In this document: in pieces, positions 1 to 10,400 of the stretch
Layout of the letters: every line of letters starts with the position of its first letter
Position numbering within the stretch: position 1 is the first letter of the stretch
Source: Timema cristinae
Lineage: Eukaryota > Arthropoda > Insecta > Phasmatodea > Timematidae
Assembly: GCA_039000515.1 (NCBI GenBank)
Contig: JBCFYV010011164.1
Location: forward strand, 37,934,234 to 37,998,233
DNA length: 64,000 bases
Direction: 5' to 3'
The notes under the pieces: model-generated
What the model was told of the DNA's origin: nothing
What the model saw: the letters and a program-made list of their open reading frames with translations, nothing else
The model's database searches: none
Position numbers and translations under genes: made by a program

Positions 1-1909
1 TATGTTCGTTAGAAGTTTTTGTGAAAGTGGTGTTAATACTTTTTTTAAGGGGAATAAAACTATAAATAACTTTGTGTCAGACCTCAAATAAATATATAAA
101 TAATATTGGCCTAAATTACTGTGGTTAACTATCCCATTAATATATTATCATATGTTTTCATTACAGTCATCCAAAGTGATAGATGTCAGCTGTTGGTGTA
201 GTGATATATTAGGGACTACTTTTAGTAACATTTAGAGCTGTCATCCAAGTAAACTTAGCTCGTGAATGACTTATAAAGTGTTGGTATAGCAATTTTCATT
301 TATTCATTATGATATTGGTACATTTTTTATGCATGTGTTGGTGATTCTGTTGATAGTATTTGTTCTTGCCTGATCTGTATTTAGTTTTTTCAGTTCATAT
401 TAATATTTCAGTTAATAAACTATTTTTCAATCCAGTAATGTTTGATGTTTGTAGAATAAGCATTCTATAAAACTGTGGTGGCAAGTTTTCACAATTGTAC
501 TATTCAAGAAGACTGGTCAATCTTATTCATATTGTATAGTTATATAATAAATGTTACTTACATTTTTATGTTGTCTTTACTTTATCATCATGTTTTTTGC
601 TACCCTTTCTGACCTTTAATTCTAGGCCCTTTATAGCGAAAGGGGAGGATAGAACCGCCTCACTCTTTATCCAAGTCTTGTGCTCTCTATAACTCATAAC
701 AGAAACAATACTGGCATGTTACAAAATTCGCCACACAATATTGACAATATGTGATGCGGCCCAGGAAAACATACCAGGTCGTGAAAATCATTTCCCTGTT
801 TTTTATTTCTACCAGTAGAAAACTTAATTCTGAACATTAAAGATTTACCTCTCTAACTATAAAATTACCTTTTTTTAATATTTCAAATACCGATATCTAT
901 TTTTACCAATCTGTGGTAAAATGTAAGCAAAGTTTAAGGCATGGTTTTATTTCCCACACAATACCTTATTTAAAGCTAGATTTCTTGTATTATTAGTGTC
1001 GTGGTAATCCTGTTTACTGTTTGAGATCGTAGTTAACTTTTCGAGCTAACAGATAGCTTTGAAATCTAGAAAGTGTCAATTTTGACTGAATTGACTTTTT
1101 ACGCTATGCTGAACAATTTATTTGAGCAACATGTGGCATGTTTTTCTAGGCTGCATCTCATGCATTAAAATAATAAGGATTTGACGAACATTTTAAATTT
1201 AATCCAATTCAATCCCAGAGAGAAAATATATTTCTGTTGACCAATATCATCAGCAGTTAGAAACATTAACAAGGATTCCTCACTGCCCCTAGAAAGTGGC
1301 TTAGTCCTCAAACCTTCTAGTCTCGGCAATGGGTCAATCTTTTAAATCCCAATGGGCTGGCTGCAGATTTAATCTTGAAATGAAATGGTATTACTTTTGT
1401 TGTACGTGGAACTCTTAGCCCATTTTAAGTGAGAGTTTAAGTGCTAACAGCTTCAAGTGCACTAATTAACTTTAAAATCCACGACTAAAGCTGTTGAGAG
1501 CTGTGTTGGGCTGGTATTTGCCACCATCCCATTTTCTTTATTCTTCTTATGAATACAATTTTTTTTTACTTGAAGTGTTTTACAGTCCAATTTTATATGA
1601 AGAACCTATTTAAAAGATAGAAAAGTTACCAATCTACTTTTATGGGTATGCCAGATCACATGATCTGCAGCTGTCACTTTTGATATATATTTTCAATAAC
1701 AAAAAATATAGTAAAATGTTATAAATGTTGACTAAAAAAAGTATTTTCTAAAGGGAGCTTCCTCTGTAGATTGGACTCAAGAAAGTCTAGTATTGAGGAT
1801 ACATGAAAACATATATTGGTACTGCAGCAAAAGTTTGTTTTGTAACTGTTATCTTAGTTCAATATTTAGACTCTAAAGACTTGTTTTAAAAAAAGGATCA
1901 AGTAACAAC
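1..1909. other. Intergenic, nothing recognised
   Basis: AT-rich sequence without an ORF or exon-like signal that I can tie to a known family. It could include the 3' UTR of an upstream gene or old repeats, but nothing in it supports a call. Confidence 0.5.
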
Positions 1910-1914
1910 AACTG

Positions 1915-2166
1915 ACCTTAGAGTTGAGTTGGGAAGGGACACGATAAAAGGCCAGGAATTTTGCAGTTTTTAGAGCAAAACATGTTTTTGACCAAAATAA
2001 ATAAAATATTGCTCAGTAGCAACATTTAGTTTAATTTTATTCAAAAGGGGATATTAACTGTTGTGGAATATTTGTCATGAACATAGTGGCATTAGATGAC
2101 AAACTTTTTAAATTACCAGAAAAAATTGTCATTAAATTCCAAGACATCCTTGACAAGTGATGTGAC
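1915..2166. repeat. Left half of a palindromic MITE (split by hAT insertion)
   Basis: This stretch is the reverse complement, with mismatches, of 6541-6690: both share a TACAGTTTTTAT-like block, an AAATAAATAAAATA block and a CAGTAGCAACATTT block in the same order. The same palindrome is seen uninterrupted at 33607-33975, so the element is a foldback MITE cut in two by the hAT element that follows. Confidence 0.7.
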
Positions 2167-2367
2167 CAGGAACCAGATTCATAGGCACCAAAATAGGCAC
2201 ACAATAATCAATGTAAAATCTATTTTACTACAAGCTCCTTACTACATGTAATCTACAAGCAACTCACATTGCTCTGGTTCACTGTATACTTTTCTAGATT
2301 TTCAATAGTGAAAATTGTTCTGTGGTCCGATAAAATATTTTTATAGTTTGAAAAGCTTCTTTCAACT

Positions 2368-5300
2368 TTATGGGATGTCAAGGGACAACATTTTTAATTT
2401 GACAATTCCGAAGAGCTTAAACTTGTCTCCTGCAATGGCGTGCTTGGGGGTTTGCTTCACACTTTCTTGTATTGTATGCATTATCTTCACTGATTCTATT
2501 AAAGGCAGATCCCTGGTTTCCGGTGACACGATAACTCTGGGAAGGTTGCCGACATATCTCTTTACTTTGGCCAAATAAGACACAACAGTGCTAGAAGATG
2601 TAGCAACCTTTGCCTCTCTTATTGACACAGCATCCTCTTCATAGAATGTTTGAATGACCTGAAATTATTGAGAATCAGTCCATTATTTAAATTCTGAACA
2701 AAATTAACAAGCTATAATAGAATTATAGAAAAAAATTATTCAAGTATTTAGCTCTGAATAAATAGAAAAATTGTTTTTTAAAAATATACACGTACCCTTT
2801 GAATTCTGTCCAGGTGTCAGCATAGTACACTACTGCTTGTAACCAGGTAACCCAACACGATAGAACGATTGGGTGGAAGAGGTGTTTTCGGCAAGTTTTC
2901 CCTAAATGTTGCCATGCGCGAAGGAGCTTTCAAAAATACTTTTTTGACAGATGAAATTACAGCACTAATATTCGGGAACTGTGCAGATTGTGTTCTGTGA
3001 CTCTGTGAATGACATGTTGCTACACCCTCCGCTGATCCTATAGGTAAGGCCCCTAAAACTACAGGATAGGAGGACATAATGTACATATTATAAATGACAA
3101 CAGATAAAACAGCATAGTTGTAAATCATGTATATTTTAAGTTGCTCAAAGCAGAAACAGACAAAGGAATATATGGCCTTAATTCAAAAACTTTCCAATAG
3201 CTACTACTGTAAAAGAAAACATTGCATCATATAATGTACCGTCTTTCAGGTATCTGTAGAACTACTACCCAAACACATCTCTCTATTTACTGTACCTAAT
3301 AACATGACTTAAGGTCTTTCAAAAATAGTTACCCACAAACGGGTACAAATATAAATAAGCCCATAGATACTCATAAATAAAGGTATAGGCTTTTACTGTA
3401 CAAAAATACAGTGTGATATCTCGTGTTCCACTAATTACTTTCATTCAAAGTTTACAATAGTTACAAGGATAATTCATGGATATAATCCATGACGCAGAGA
3501 ATCAAACGCACAAAGTTTCTTAGCCACTAAATAGTTGACTTTAATTTGAGAATGTAACGTCTAATGGTTACAACACTATAGCTAGTAACTAACAATGACA
3601 TTCTTGACATTTCCATATTATTAATATATGCCTCTATGACCCTGGACAATAGTAAGAAATATAATTTATTTAAACGTAACTCCTCCATTACTATGCTTGA
3701 GTTATAATTATAAATTTAAGAGAAAACAGGTCTATCTCCCAAGACGCTAACATAAGGTCTGATTTACATATTACATTACTAACATCAAACAAAATATCTC
3801 CATTGCGTTGACTCAGTGATTTAATAATTTACATTATAGGTCAATCCTCCATAACCCCAACACATAGTCCGCTCTATCGAAATGCTCTTTTGATGAAGCT
3901 CTATTCAATAATGCTATATTTAATACAATTTACATTCTCCTATATATTGAGTCTAGAGAACAAGAAAGGGGGGTGGGAGTGTTCACATTCTAGTCAGCCA
4001 TGCAGTACAAGGCATTAGTCACTGCCGAATTCCCAAGTCTCCTGTCGTGATTGGATTCATTCGCAAACAGTGTTACATTTCGAGTTCTTTAACTGAATTT
4101 GAACCTGTGTCATGAGAGATGCCTTCCCCCTGGTCGCTGATTGGATGTCTATCGTCGCAATGCAGTTGTTTAATTTTTCGAGTCCACTTTATATTGGAAC
4201 ATCGAGAGATGCCTTACCCTTGTCGCTGATGATTCTTCGTCGCAATGCATGTTTAGATTTTCGAGGCATCTTTAACTGAATTGGAAACACTGATGTCAGG
4301 TGAGAGATGCCTTACCCCCCCTCCAGGGGCAATACAGGGCGTGTTGATTTCGTGCCTGGACTCTTGGAAAACATTGCCCAGTGTTAATATTATTCTTGGG
4401 CCGGGTAATCATCTAATACGGACTTTTCTAGTCGTGGTCGCCCCACGCTTCCACATTGGTGTTTTTGACTTGGTAGTAATCTAGTGAGGCCAGCTTGGAG
4501 ATCCGAAGGTTTTGTGAATAACAGTTTATTAGGTAGACAGTTGACATTGAATATTTAGGAACGCTGATTTGATGTATGATTGTTGGGACTACATTGGGCT
4601 ACAATAGTGAAGTTTACTATTGTAGGATATGTCAAGGTTTTATTTTTGGAGCGGGTAGTATGCGTTAAGCGATTGAACGTGGAATATCAGGTTGGGTGGG
4701 GTAGTAATTATACAATACAAAGATTGTATTGTTACAATGTGCTAGGCAGTTAACTTGAATTATTTTTGGGTAGAACACCTTCAAACTGGCCCCAGCTCTT
4801 AACATATATGCTGTGCGATCTGTCAGCAATATCATAAACTTCTTTTGTTGTTTTATGAAGGCCAAAGCACTCCTGTAACACAACAATAAAATAAATATTT
4901 ATTCTCACAGAATTACATAGGATAAAGTTCCGAATGTAAAAACTTATATAAATTCAACTTTCGCAGATAATCACAAACAACTCTGGAAATTGTCGAGCTG
5001 TTAGTGACTTCAAGCAGTCTTCTAGGCTATCAAGTGTGGAGAACTGGGTCCTGCGGAGTCATTACTGACCACGACATTTGCAATATATCTGCCGCAACCG
5101 TCAGTTGTCTCATCGACACTTGCCCAAAATTAGGAATCTCCAATATCTTCTTTCATCTTCTCAATGGTCTGGAAAAAATTAAAAAGTCATTTAATATTCT
5201 AATCAAATAATTATGTAAGTAAACGAAAGTGCAGAGTTTCCAATTAATTTAAAGTATCTTTGAAATTAAAATTTGAAAAATAAATAAATAGATTAACAAA

Positions 5301-5580
5301 AAAAACTTACAGATAAGTATTGGGGATGTAAGTAATTCTTCTTCAATGTGGATTCATCAGGGATCTGCCTGTTGGTATATTTGGTGAGGAAAACTTTTAA
5401 AATGAAATTGTTTTAGCTTCTTCCATAGTATACTTGTGGACACCATCGCATGATTCAGAGTAAAATTGTTCACAATTGTCAGGAAATACAACTAGCGAAA
5501 TTAACATTTGCCTGCCAGTTTTTTCTTTTAAAATTTGCAGTTCATCGCTTTTTGTTTATGTTGGTCTAAATGATACTTCT
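2368..5580 (-). pseudogene. hAT-family transposase, CGGBP1-like, intron-containing and frameshifted
   Basis: Reading the - strand from high to low coordinates, fragments occur in the order of this hAT family. About 5580-5540 encodes YHLDQHKQKAMNC, a BED/zinc-finger-like end. About 5400-5310 encodes YTNRQIPDESTLKKNYL. About 5135-5040 encodes [20 protein letters not shown] with the first catalytic Asp. About 4830-4735 encodes YPKIIQVNCLAH with the CxxH motif. About 2970-2860 encodes VKKVFLKAPSRMATF then PLPP. Finally 2655-2368 encodes IREAKVATSSS, VGNLPRVIVSPETRDLPL and IQESVKQ, ending in a stop. Near 2850 a one-base shift is needed to pass from PPNRSIV to WVTWLQAVVYYADTWTEFKG. A phase-matching intron (donor TAC|GTGTAT near 2795, acceptor TTTCAG near 2658) joins the last two pieces. 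The protein is therefore not intact. A domesticated host gene is less likely, given the frameshift and the transposon ends around it. Confidence 0.75.
4030..4320. repeat. Degenerate tandem repeat of about 85-95 bp, three to four units
   Basis: Units share GAGAGATGCCTTMCCC, GTCGCTGATTGG-like, TCGTCGCAATGCA and TTTTTCGAG blocks in the same order. The repeat sits in the non-coding middle of the hAT element, between two transposase fragments. Confidence 0.6.
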
Positions 5581-5880
5581 TTTCACATTATATCTAAAAT
5601 AAGTGAACAAAATTTACATAATATATAATTTTACCAACCATAATTTTCGACGTCTAACTATTTAAAATAGTCCTAAAGCCATTAAAATATATATCAGAAA
5701 ATATAAATCTTAAATCCACGAAAGAGTTTAAAAGTAGTTTACTTGTATTAAAAAACACATTGATAACCAATGCTGTTTATTTTAAAGCAATTAATAAATG
5801 GAATAATAGTTGTTTTTCAAATATTGCAAACCAATTTTGAATCTTAGTAATAAATTTAATGATATGGATATTAAACTTAC

Positions 5881-6074
5881 CTCTTTGGTACACGATTGGC
5901 AGATGATGATTTTTCCATCTTCGTGAAATTAGTATCACCACCTATCCATTGCTTAAATAAATCACTTTTGCTTTTTTTTTTGTAGGCACTTCCATTACAG
6001 TTAACACAAGAAGTGTTACAAAAAAAATCAGTTAACAAACCCACCAAGACGGAAGTTGACTCTAAAATACACAA
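5881..6074 (-). other. Possible first exon of the hAT transposase
   Basis: A 64-residue open stretch beginning MCILESTSVLVGLL and containing CNTSCVNC ends exactly at a good donor (CCAAAGAG|GTAAGT on the - strand). It lies upstream of the transposase fragments and inside the hAT ends. I do not recognise the sequence. It may be an N-terminal or untranslated exon. Confidence 0.3.
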
Positions 6075-6540
6075 TCACATACTGAAATAATGATGGTTAA
6101 ACCGAGTGGTATAATTTTTTCTAATCTCCACATCAGTCAGGCTAGGCTGTTGGACAACGTCATACCACCCCCTCCATTCCCTCTACTCTCTCCCATCCCA
6201 TTACCCCTTATTATTGGGCGTGATGTTCTAAACATAGTCTGTCAAGGTCAGGTCAAGTCACATGTTCCCCTCCCCCTCCCACTAACCCCTTTCAAACCAA
6301 AACCTTCATGTCTATAAACTAGACTCTTTATAAAAAAAAAAATTGCAGAGAAAAAAGCCAAATTAGGCACAATTAAGGTTTTTATTCAAAAAATAGGCAA
6401 AAACCAACAGAATAGGCAATTCTAGGCAGTGTAATATTAACATACTGTATCTGTAATAACATGAAACACACATACATATCTCAACTGCCTATATTTTACG
6501 ATACAGGAAAAAAAGGCAAATTGGCTAAATCCGATCTCTG

Positions 6541-6690
6541 GATATCACCATGTGAAAAAAATTAAACCAAATGTTGCTACTGGAGCAGTATTTTATTTAT
6601 TTTAGACAAAGAACTGTTTTGTTATAAAAACTGTAAAACCACTGATCTTTTCTACCGCCCCCTACATCCCTATTCCCTCCTCCATTAAAT
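6541..6690. repeat. Right half of the palindromic MITE
   Basis: Reverse-complement partner of 1915-2166. It also matches a copy at about 48040-48190 and the right half of 33607-33975. It begins with GATATCAC, the right copy of the hAT target duplication. Confidence 0.65.
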
Positions 6691-7340
6691 ACATTCTTGG
6701 TGCATGCAGATTCCTTGTAAAGTGTTGGGAAAATTTCCCCTTCATCTTATTTTCCAGTCATATCCTGTACTTATTTACTTCGCAAGTATACCTAGTTTTA
6801 GTTTTTGACACATTGTTTTAAATCAATTAATATTTTTAATAATCCTATCTTTGTGTTTTTAGTCACTGTTTTCATATGCAAAGGTGTAAAACTACCCCTA
6901 AACAATGTGTTTGGAAACAAAAGAACTGCACAAATTTGTATTAAACTGTGTCACATTTCTGTTTTTTTTGATATTCTAAGTCACTGAATGTATTTCATAA
7001 TTCGGGTTTAGGTGTTTTAACTCACTTTTTCAATATGCACAGGTTTTAAATTAACTCCTAAAAATAAGGCGTTGGTTAACTCACACACTGTTTACAAATT
7101 TGAACCATTTGTTTCTACTTCATAGGCAATACATTTCTAGCTGTTTAGTTTGAGTGCTTTGTTTCAGTGTGTGTCTTAGGGTTTAGGCATGTGCTCAGTT
7201 AATCCATTTGCTCAAAAGTGCATGTTACATATTTAAACTGGAACAAAATAATTTTCTACTAAAAAATTTACATCTAAGAATTTTAATCAAGTCAACAATT
7301 CGTATTTACTGTAGCACAAATAGAAGCTGTAAGCTGGTGA

Positions 7341-7473
7341 ATGTGTGACCATACACAATTTTTAAAAGGAAAAATGAACCCTCATGGAGGACAAGTTGAA
7401 AATCTAAAGGCCTTGGGCAATAATTGCTTTCTGCAGAAAAAATATCACCAAGCCATCGCTCATTACAAAAAAG
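7341..7473 (+). CDS. TTC3: TTC3-like exon 1: start codon and first TPR helix pair
   Basis: Encodes [11 protein letters not shown] then [13 protein letters not shown] and [12 protein letters not shown], the A helix and most of the B helix of a TPR. The donor is AAAAAG|GTATGA. The exon ends in phase 1. An in-frame TGA at 7338-7340 makes ATG 7341 the first possible start in this frame. A pyrimidine/AG near 7312 could be an acceptor for a 5' UTR exon upstream. Confidence 0.8.
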
Positions 7474-10400
7474 GTATGACATAAATGTTAAGATCTAAAA
7501 TCTTTTGCCTTTATGCATCATTTGCAAGTCAACTAGAGGCTATAGGGTCTTAAATTGCAATACACATCTTTTGGAATGCACAGTTATCTAGCTGAGATAG
7601 CTGGACCATTTTAATATTAGAAACGTATCAAGTTACACAAAGTTGATTCACTTTATGGATAGATAGTTAAAGTTTGCTTAATGTCAATAATTGTGTTTAT
7701 CATTATATTAAACCCGTTTTAAATAGAAACTACCAAATCACCTGTGATGAGAAAGTTGTAGTTTTAATTCTGATTTGTTAAATGGAAGATGGTTTTCCAC
7801 AAGTAAGTTAAAACAAATGGTTTTCCCCTCTATCCATACAAATGTGTGGACACTTCCTTAAACAATTGCCTAACTCATCCACATCTTGTTAGGTTGATTA
7901 TAATGTAGGCTGGTGTCATCTTTAGTATTATGTTCAATAACAACTATGGGTGACCTGGTGGTCTACGGTAAGGTGTCTGACTTCTGTGTTGGGGTCCGGG
8001 GTTCAATCCTTGGTCCCAGCACAGATTTATCTGATTGCCAAACCCTTCCTTCACCTCTGACAAGACATCTTGTAATGTGGGGAATGCCAGGCCTCCACCG
8101 TGGTTCGGATTCCACGTTAAACTATAGGTCCTCCATTTCATCTCAGAATTACCCTACCATAATTGCGTGTAACCCGAACGGGTAGTAAGACGCGGTGCTA
8201 ATAAATAAATAATAATATAATAATAATAATAATAATAATAATATAAAAATAAAATAAAAAAATTAACAAATAAATAAAAAATTAAAAAATTATTAAATAA
8301 TAAATTATAATAATGAAGATTAAATCCCTAATATCCTGTAGGTCTACGCCAAAATAAAGGCCGAAACACAACATTAATTAATACCTCCTCACTGGTAGAA
8401 AAACTTCCTAGGTAAGTATCACACAGCTGTGTTTTGTCTTTTCAAGAGGACATTACTTCACTTTTCCTACTGTTGTCAGTAGGTGGATTCATTGGTGCTA
8501 AGTCCAGCAGGGCTATATTTATATTTACTAGTAGGGGAAAGTTTGGTAAAACCGGGTAGGCGGGTCAAACCAAGTACCCAAGTTTCTTCCCACCTGGTGC
8601 TGCGATCTCGTGCCTGTGGCTTGAAATCGCATCAGGAGCATCTATAAAAAGTTTGTCTTGAGATACAGAAGAGTGAGGCTGCCGGTCTTCATTTTGTCAG
8701 AACTCTTAGAAATTGTGAAAAGTTTTTTTTCATTATTTTCATGTCTTTGTGACTTCATACAAAATTCCTGCAACAGTTTTTCATTGTGGTAAATACATCC
8801 TTGTTTTCTGTAGCTTTTGCACATTATTCTCTCGCTTTGTCCAACACTCTATTTTGTATTGTGTGGAAGGGATGCAATATTTATTTTTACTAGTTATATG
8901 GCTTAAAACAGTGTCCTTTAGGGGTGTGACAAAACCGGGTAGTACTTGATTTTGCCCCATGCACAGTATTATCATTTGCTATAATAATAGTTATCATTCA
9001 TGATTGCCATCAACATATAAAATTGACACTGCCAGCTATCAACATCTAAAATTGACACTGCCAAGCCATCAACATATAAATTTGACACTGTCAAACCATC
9101 AACATCTAAAATTGACACTGCCAGCTATCAACATCTAAAATTGACACTGCCAAGCCATCAACATTGGAAATTGACACTGCCAAGCCATCAACATTGGAAA
9201 TTGACACTTCCAAGCCATTAACATCTAAAATTGACACTAGCCATCAACATTGGAAATTGACACTTCCAAGCCATCAACATCTAAATTGACACTAGCCATC
9301 AACATTGGAAATTGACACTTCCAAGCCATCAACATCTAAAATTGACACTGCCAAGCCATCAACATATAAATTGACACTGCCAGCTATCAACATCTAAAAT
9401 TGACACTGCCAAGCCATCAACATTGGAAATTGACACTGCCAAGCCATCAACATTGGAAATTGACACTGCCAAGCCATCAACATTGGAAATTGACACTGCC
9501 AAGCCATCAACATTGGAAATTGACACTGCCAAGCCATCAACATTGGAAATTGACACTTCCAAGCCATCAACATCTAAAATTGACACTTCCAAGCCATCAA
9601 CATATATAATTGACACTTACAAGCCATCAACATCTAAATTGACACTTCCAAGCCATCAACATCTAAAATTGACACTTCCAAGCCATCAACATATATAATT
9701 GACACTTACAAGCCATCAACATCTAAAATTGACACTTACAAGCCATCAACATATGAAAATTTACACTTACAAGCCATCAACATCTAAAATTGACACTTCC
9801 AAGCCATCAACATTATAATTGACACTTCCAAGCCATCAACATCTAAAATTGACACTTCCAAGCCATCAACATATATAATTGACACTTACAAGCCATCAAC
9901 ATCTAAAATTGACACTTCCAAGCCATCAATATCTAAAATTTACACAACTCAAACAACAACATCCGAGGGTGATGGATCTGGTTCAAGGTTTCCCCACTCT
10001 TGCTCATGCCGGTTCCAAAAGAAAACAAAAAACGGAAATTTTGACTTCAACATCTTATAAAAAAGAACTTAAAGAATAATTGTCCAAGACTATAAAACCA
10101 TTTAAAAAAACATTTTTTTTGTAGATGAGATTAAAGGACAGAAGGAAGAAGAGCAAACCACAGGAAAACTAAAGAGGAGAGCAATAGGAAAACAAACAGC
10201 AAAGAAGCAAACAAAATATACAAAAAGAGTGGTCATCCTCCGAAGGTGAAGACTATATGAATATTGCTTGCACGTTTTGCAACAAACTATTTATGCACTC
10301 AAGATAAGGAGAATTTTGTATACAGTGCTCGGTGTGCAGAAAATTGGCACATGAAGCCTGCAGTGGGCACAAACCAGAAGAAGATTACGTTTGTGATTAT

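Larger units (their letters stand above)
2167..6540 (-). mobile_element. hAT transposon (CGGBP1-like clade), decayed
   Basis: The ends are related inverted repeats that both start CAG (left CAGGAACCAGATTCATAGGC; right, read inward, CAGAGATCGGATTTAGCC). The flanking octamers are GATGTGAC (2159-2166) and GATATCAC (6541-6548), 6 of 8 identical, as expected for an old 8-bp hAT target duplication. The insertion separates the two halves of a MITE, which fixes its limits independently. Transposase fragments lie on the - strand inside. Both sub-terminal regions contain several AGGCA/TAGGCA hexamers, which may be transposase-binding sites by analogy with other hAT elements. Confidence 0.7.

Noticed and set aside
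1201..1265. CTGATGA...GAAA on the - strand near 1250 as another hammerhead
   Set aside because: Stem II has a mismatch and only a two-base loop, there is no stem III or cleavage triplet in place, and no repeat context.
5004..5210. 68-codon + strand ORF near 5.1 kb
   Set aside because: Shadow of the antisense hAT transposase segment with the VDETTD motif.
7947..8030. Functional tRNA gene from the box A/box B sequence
   Set aside because: No cloverleaf acceptor pairing; it continues into a SINE body with other copies in the window.
9359..9698. ORFs encoding [10 protein letters not shown] or [10 protein letters not shown] repeats
   Set aside because: Products of the roughly 30-bp minisatellite; several frames and both strands are open together.
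9005..9951. CRISPR-like array
   Set aside because: The whole unit repeats with no unique spacers, and the surroundings are eukaryotic.
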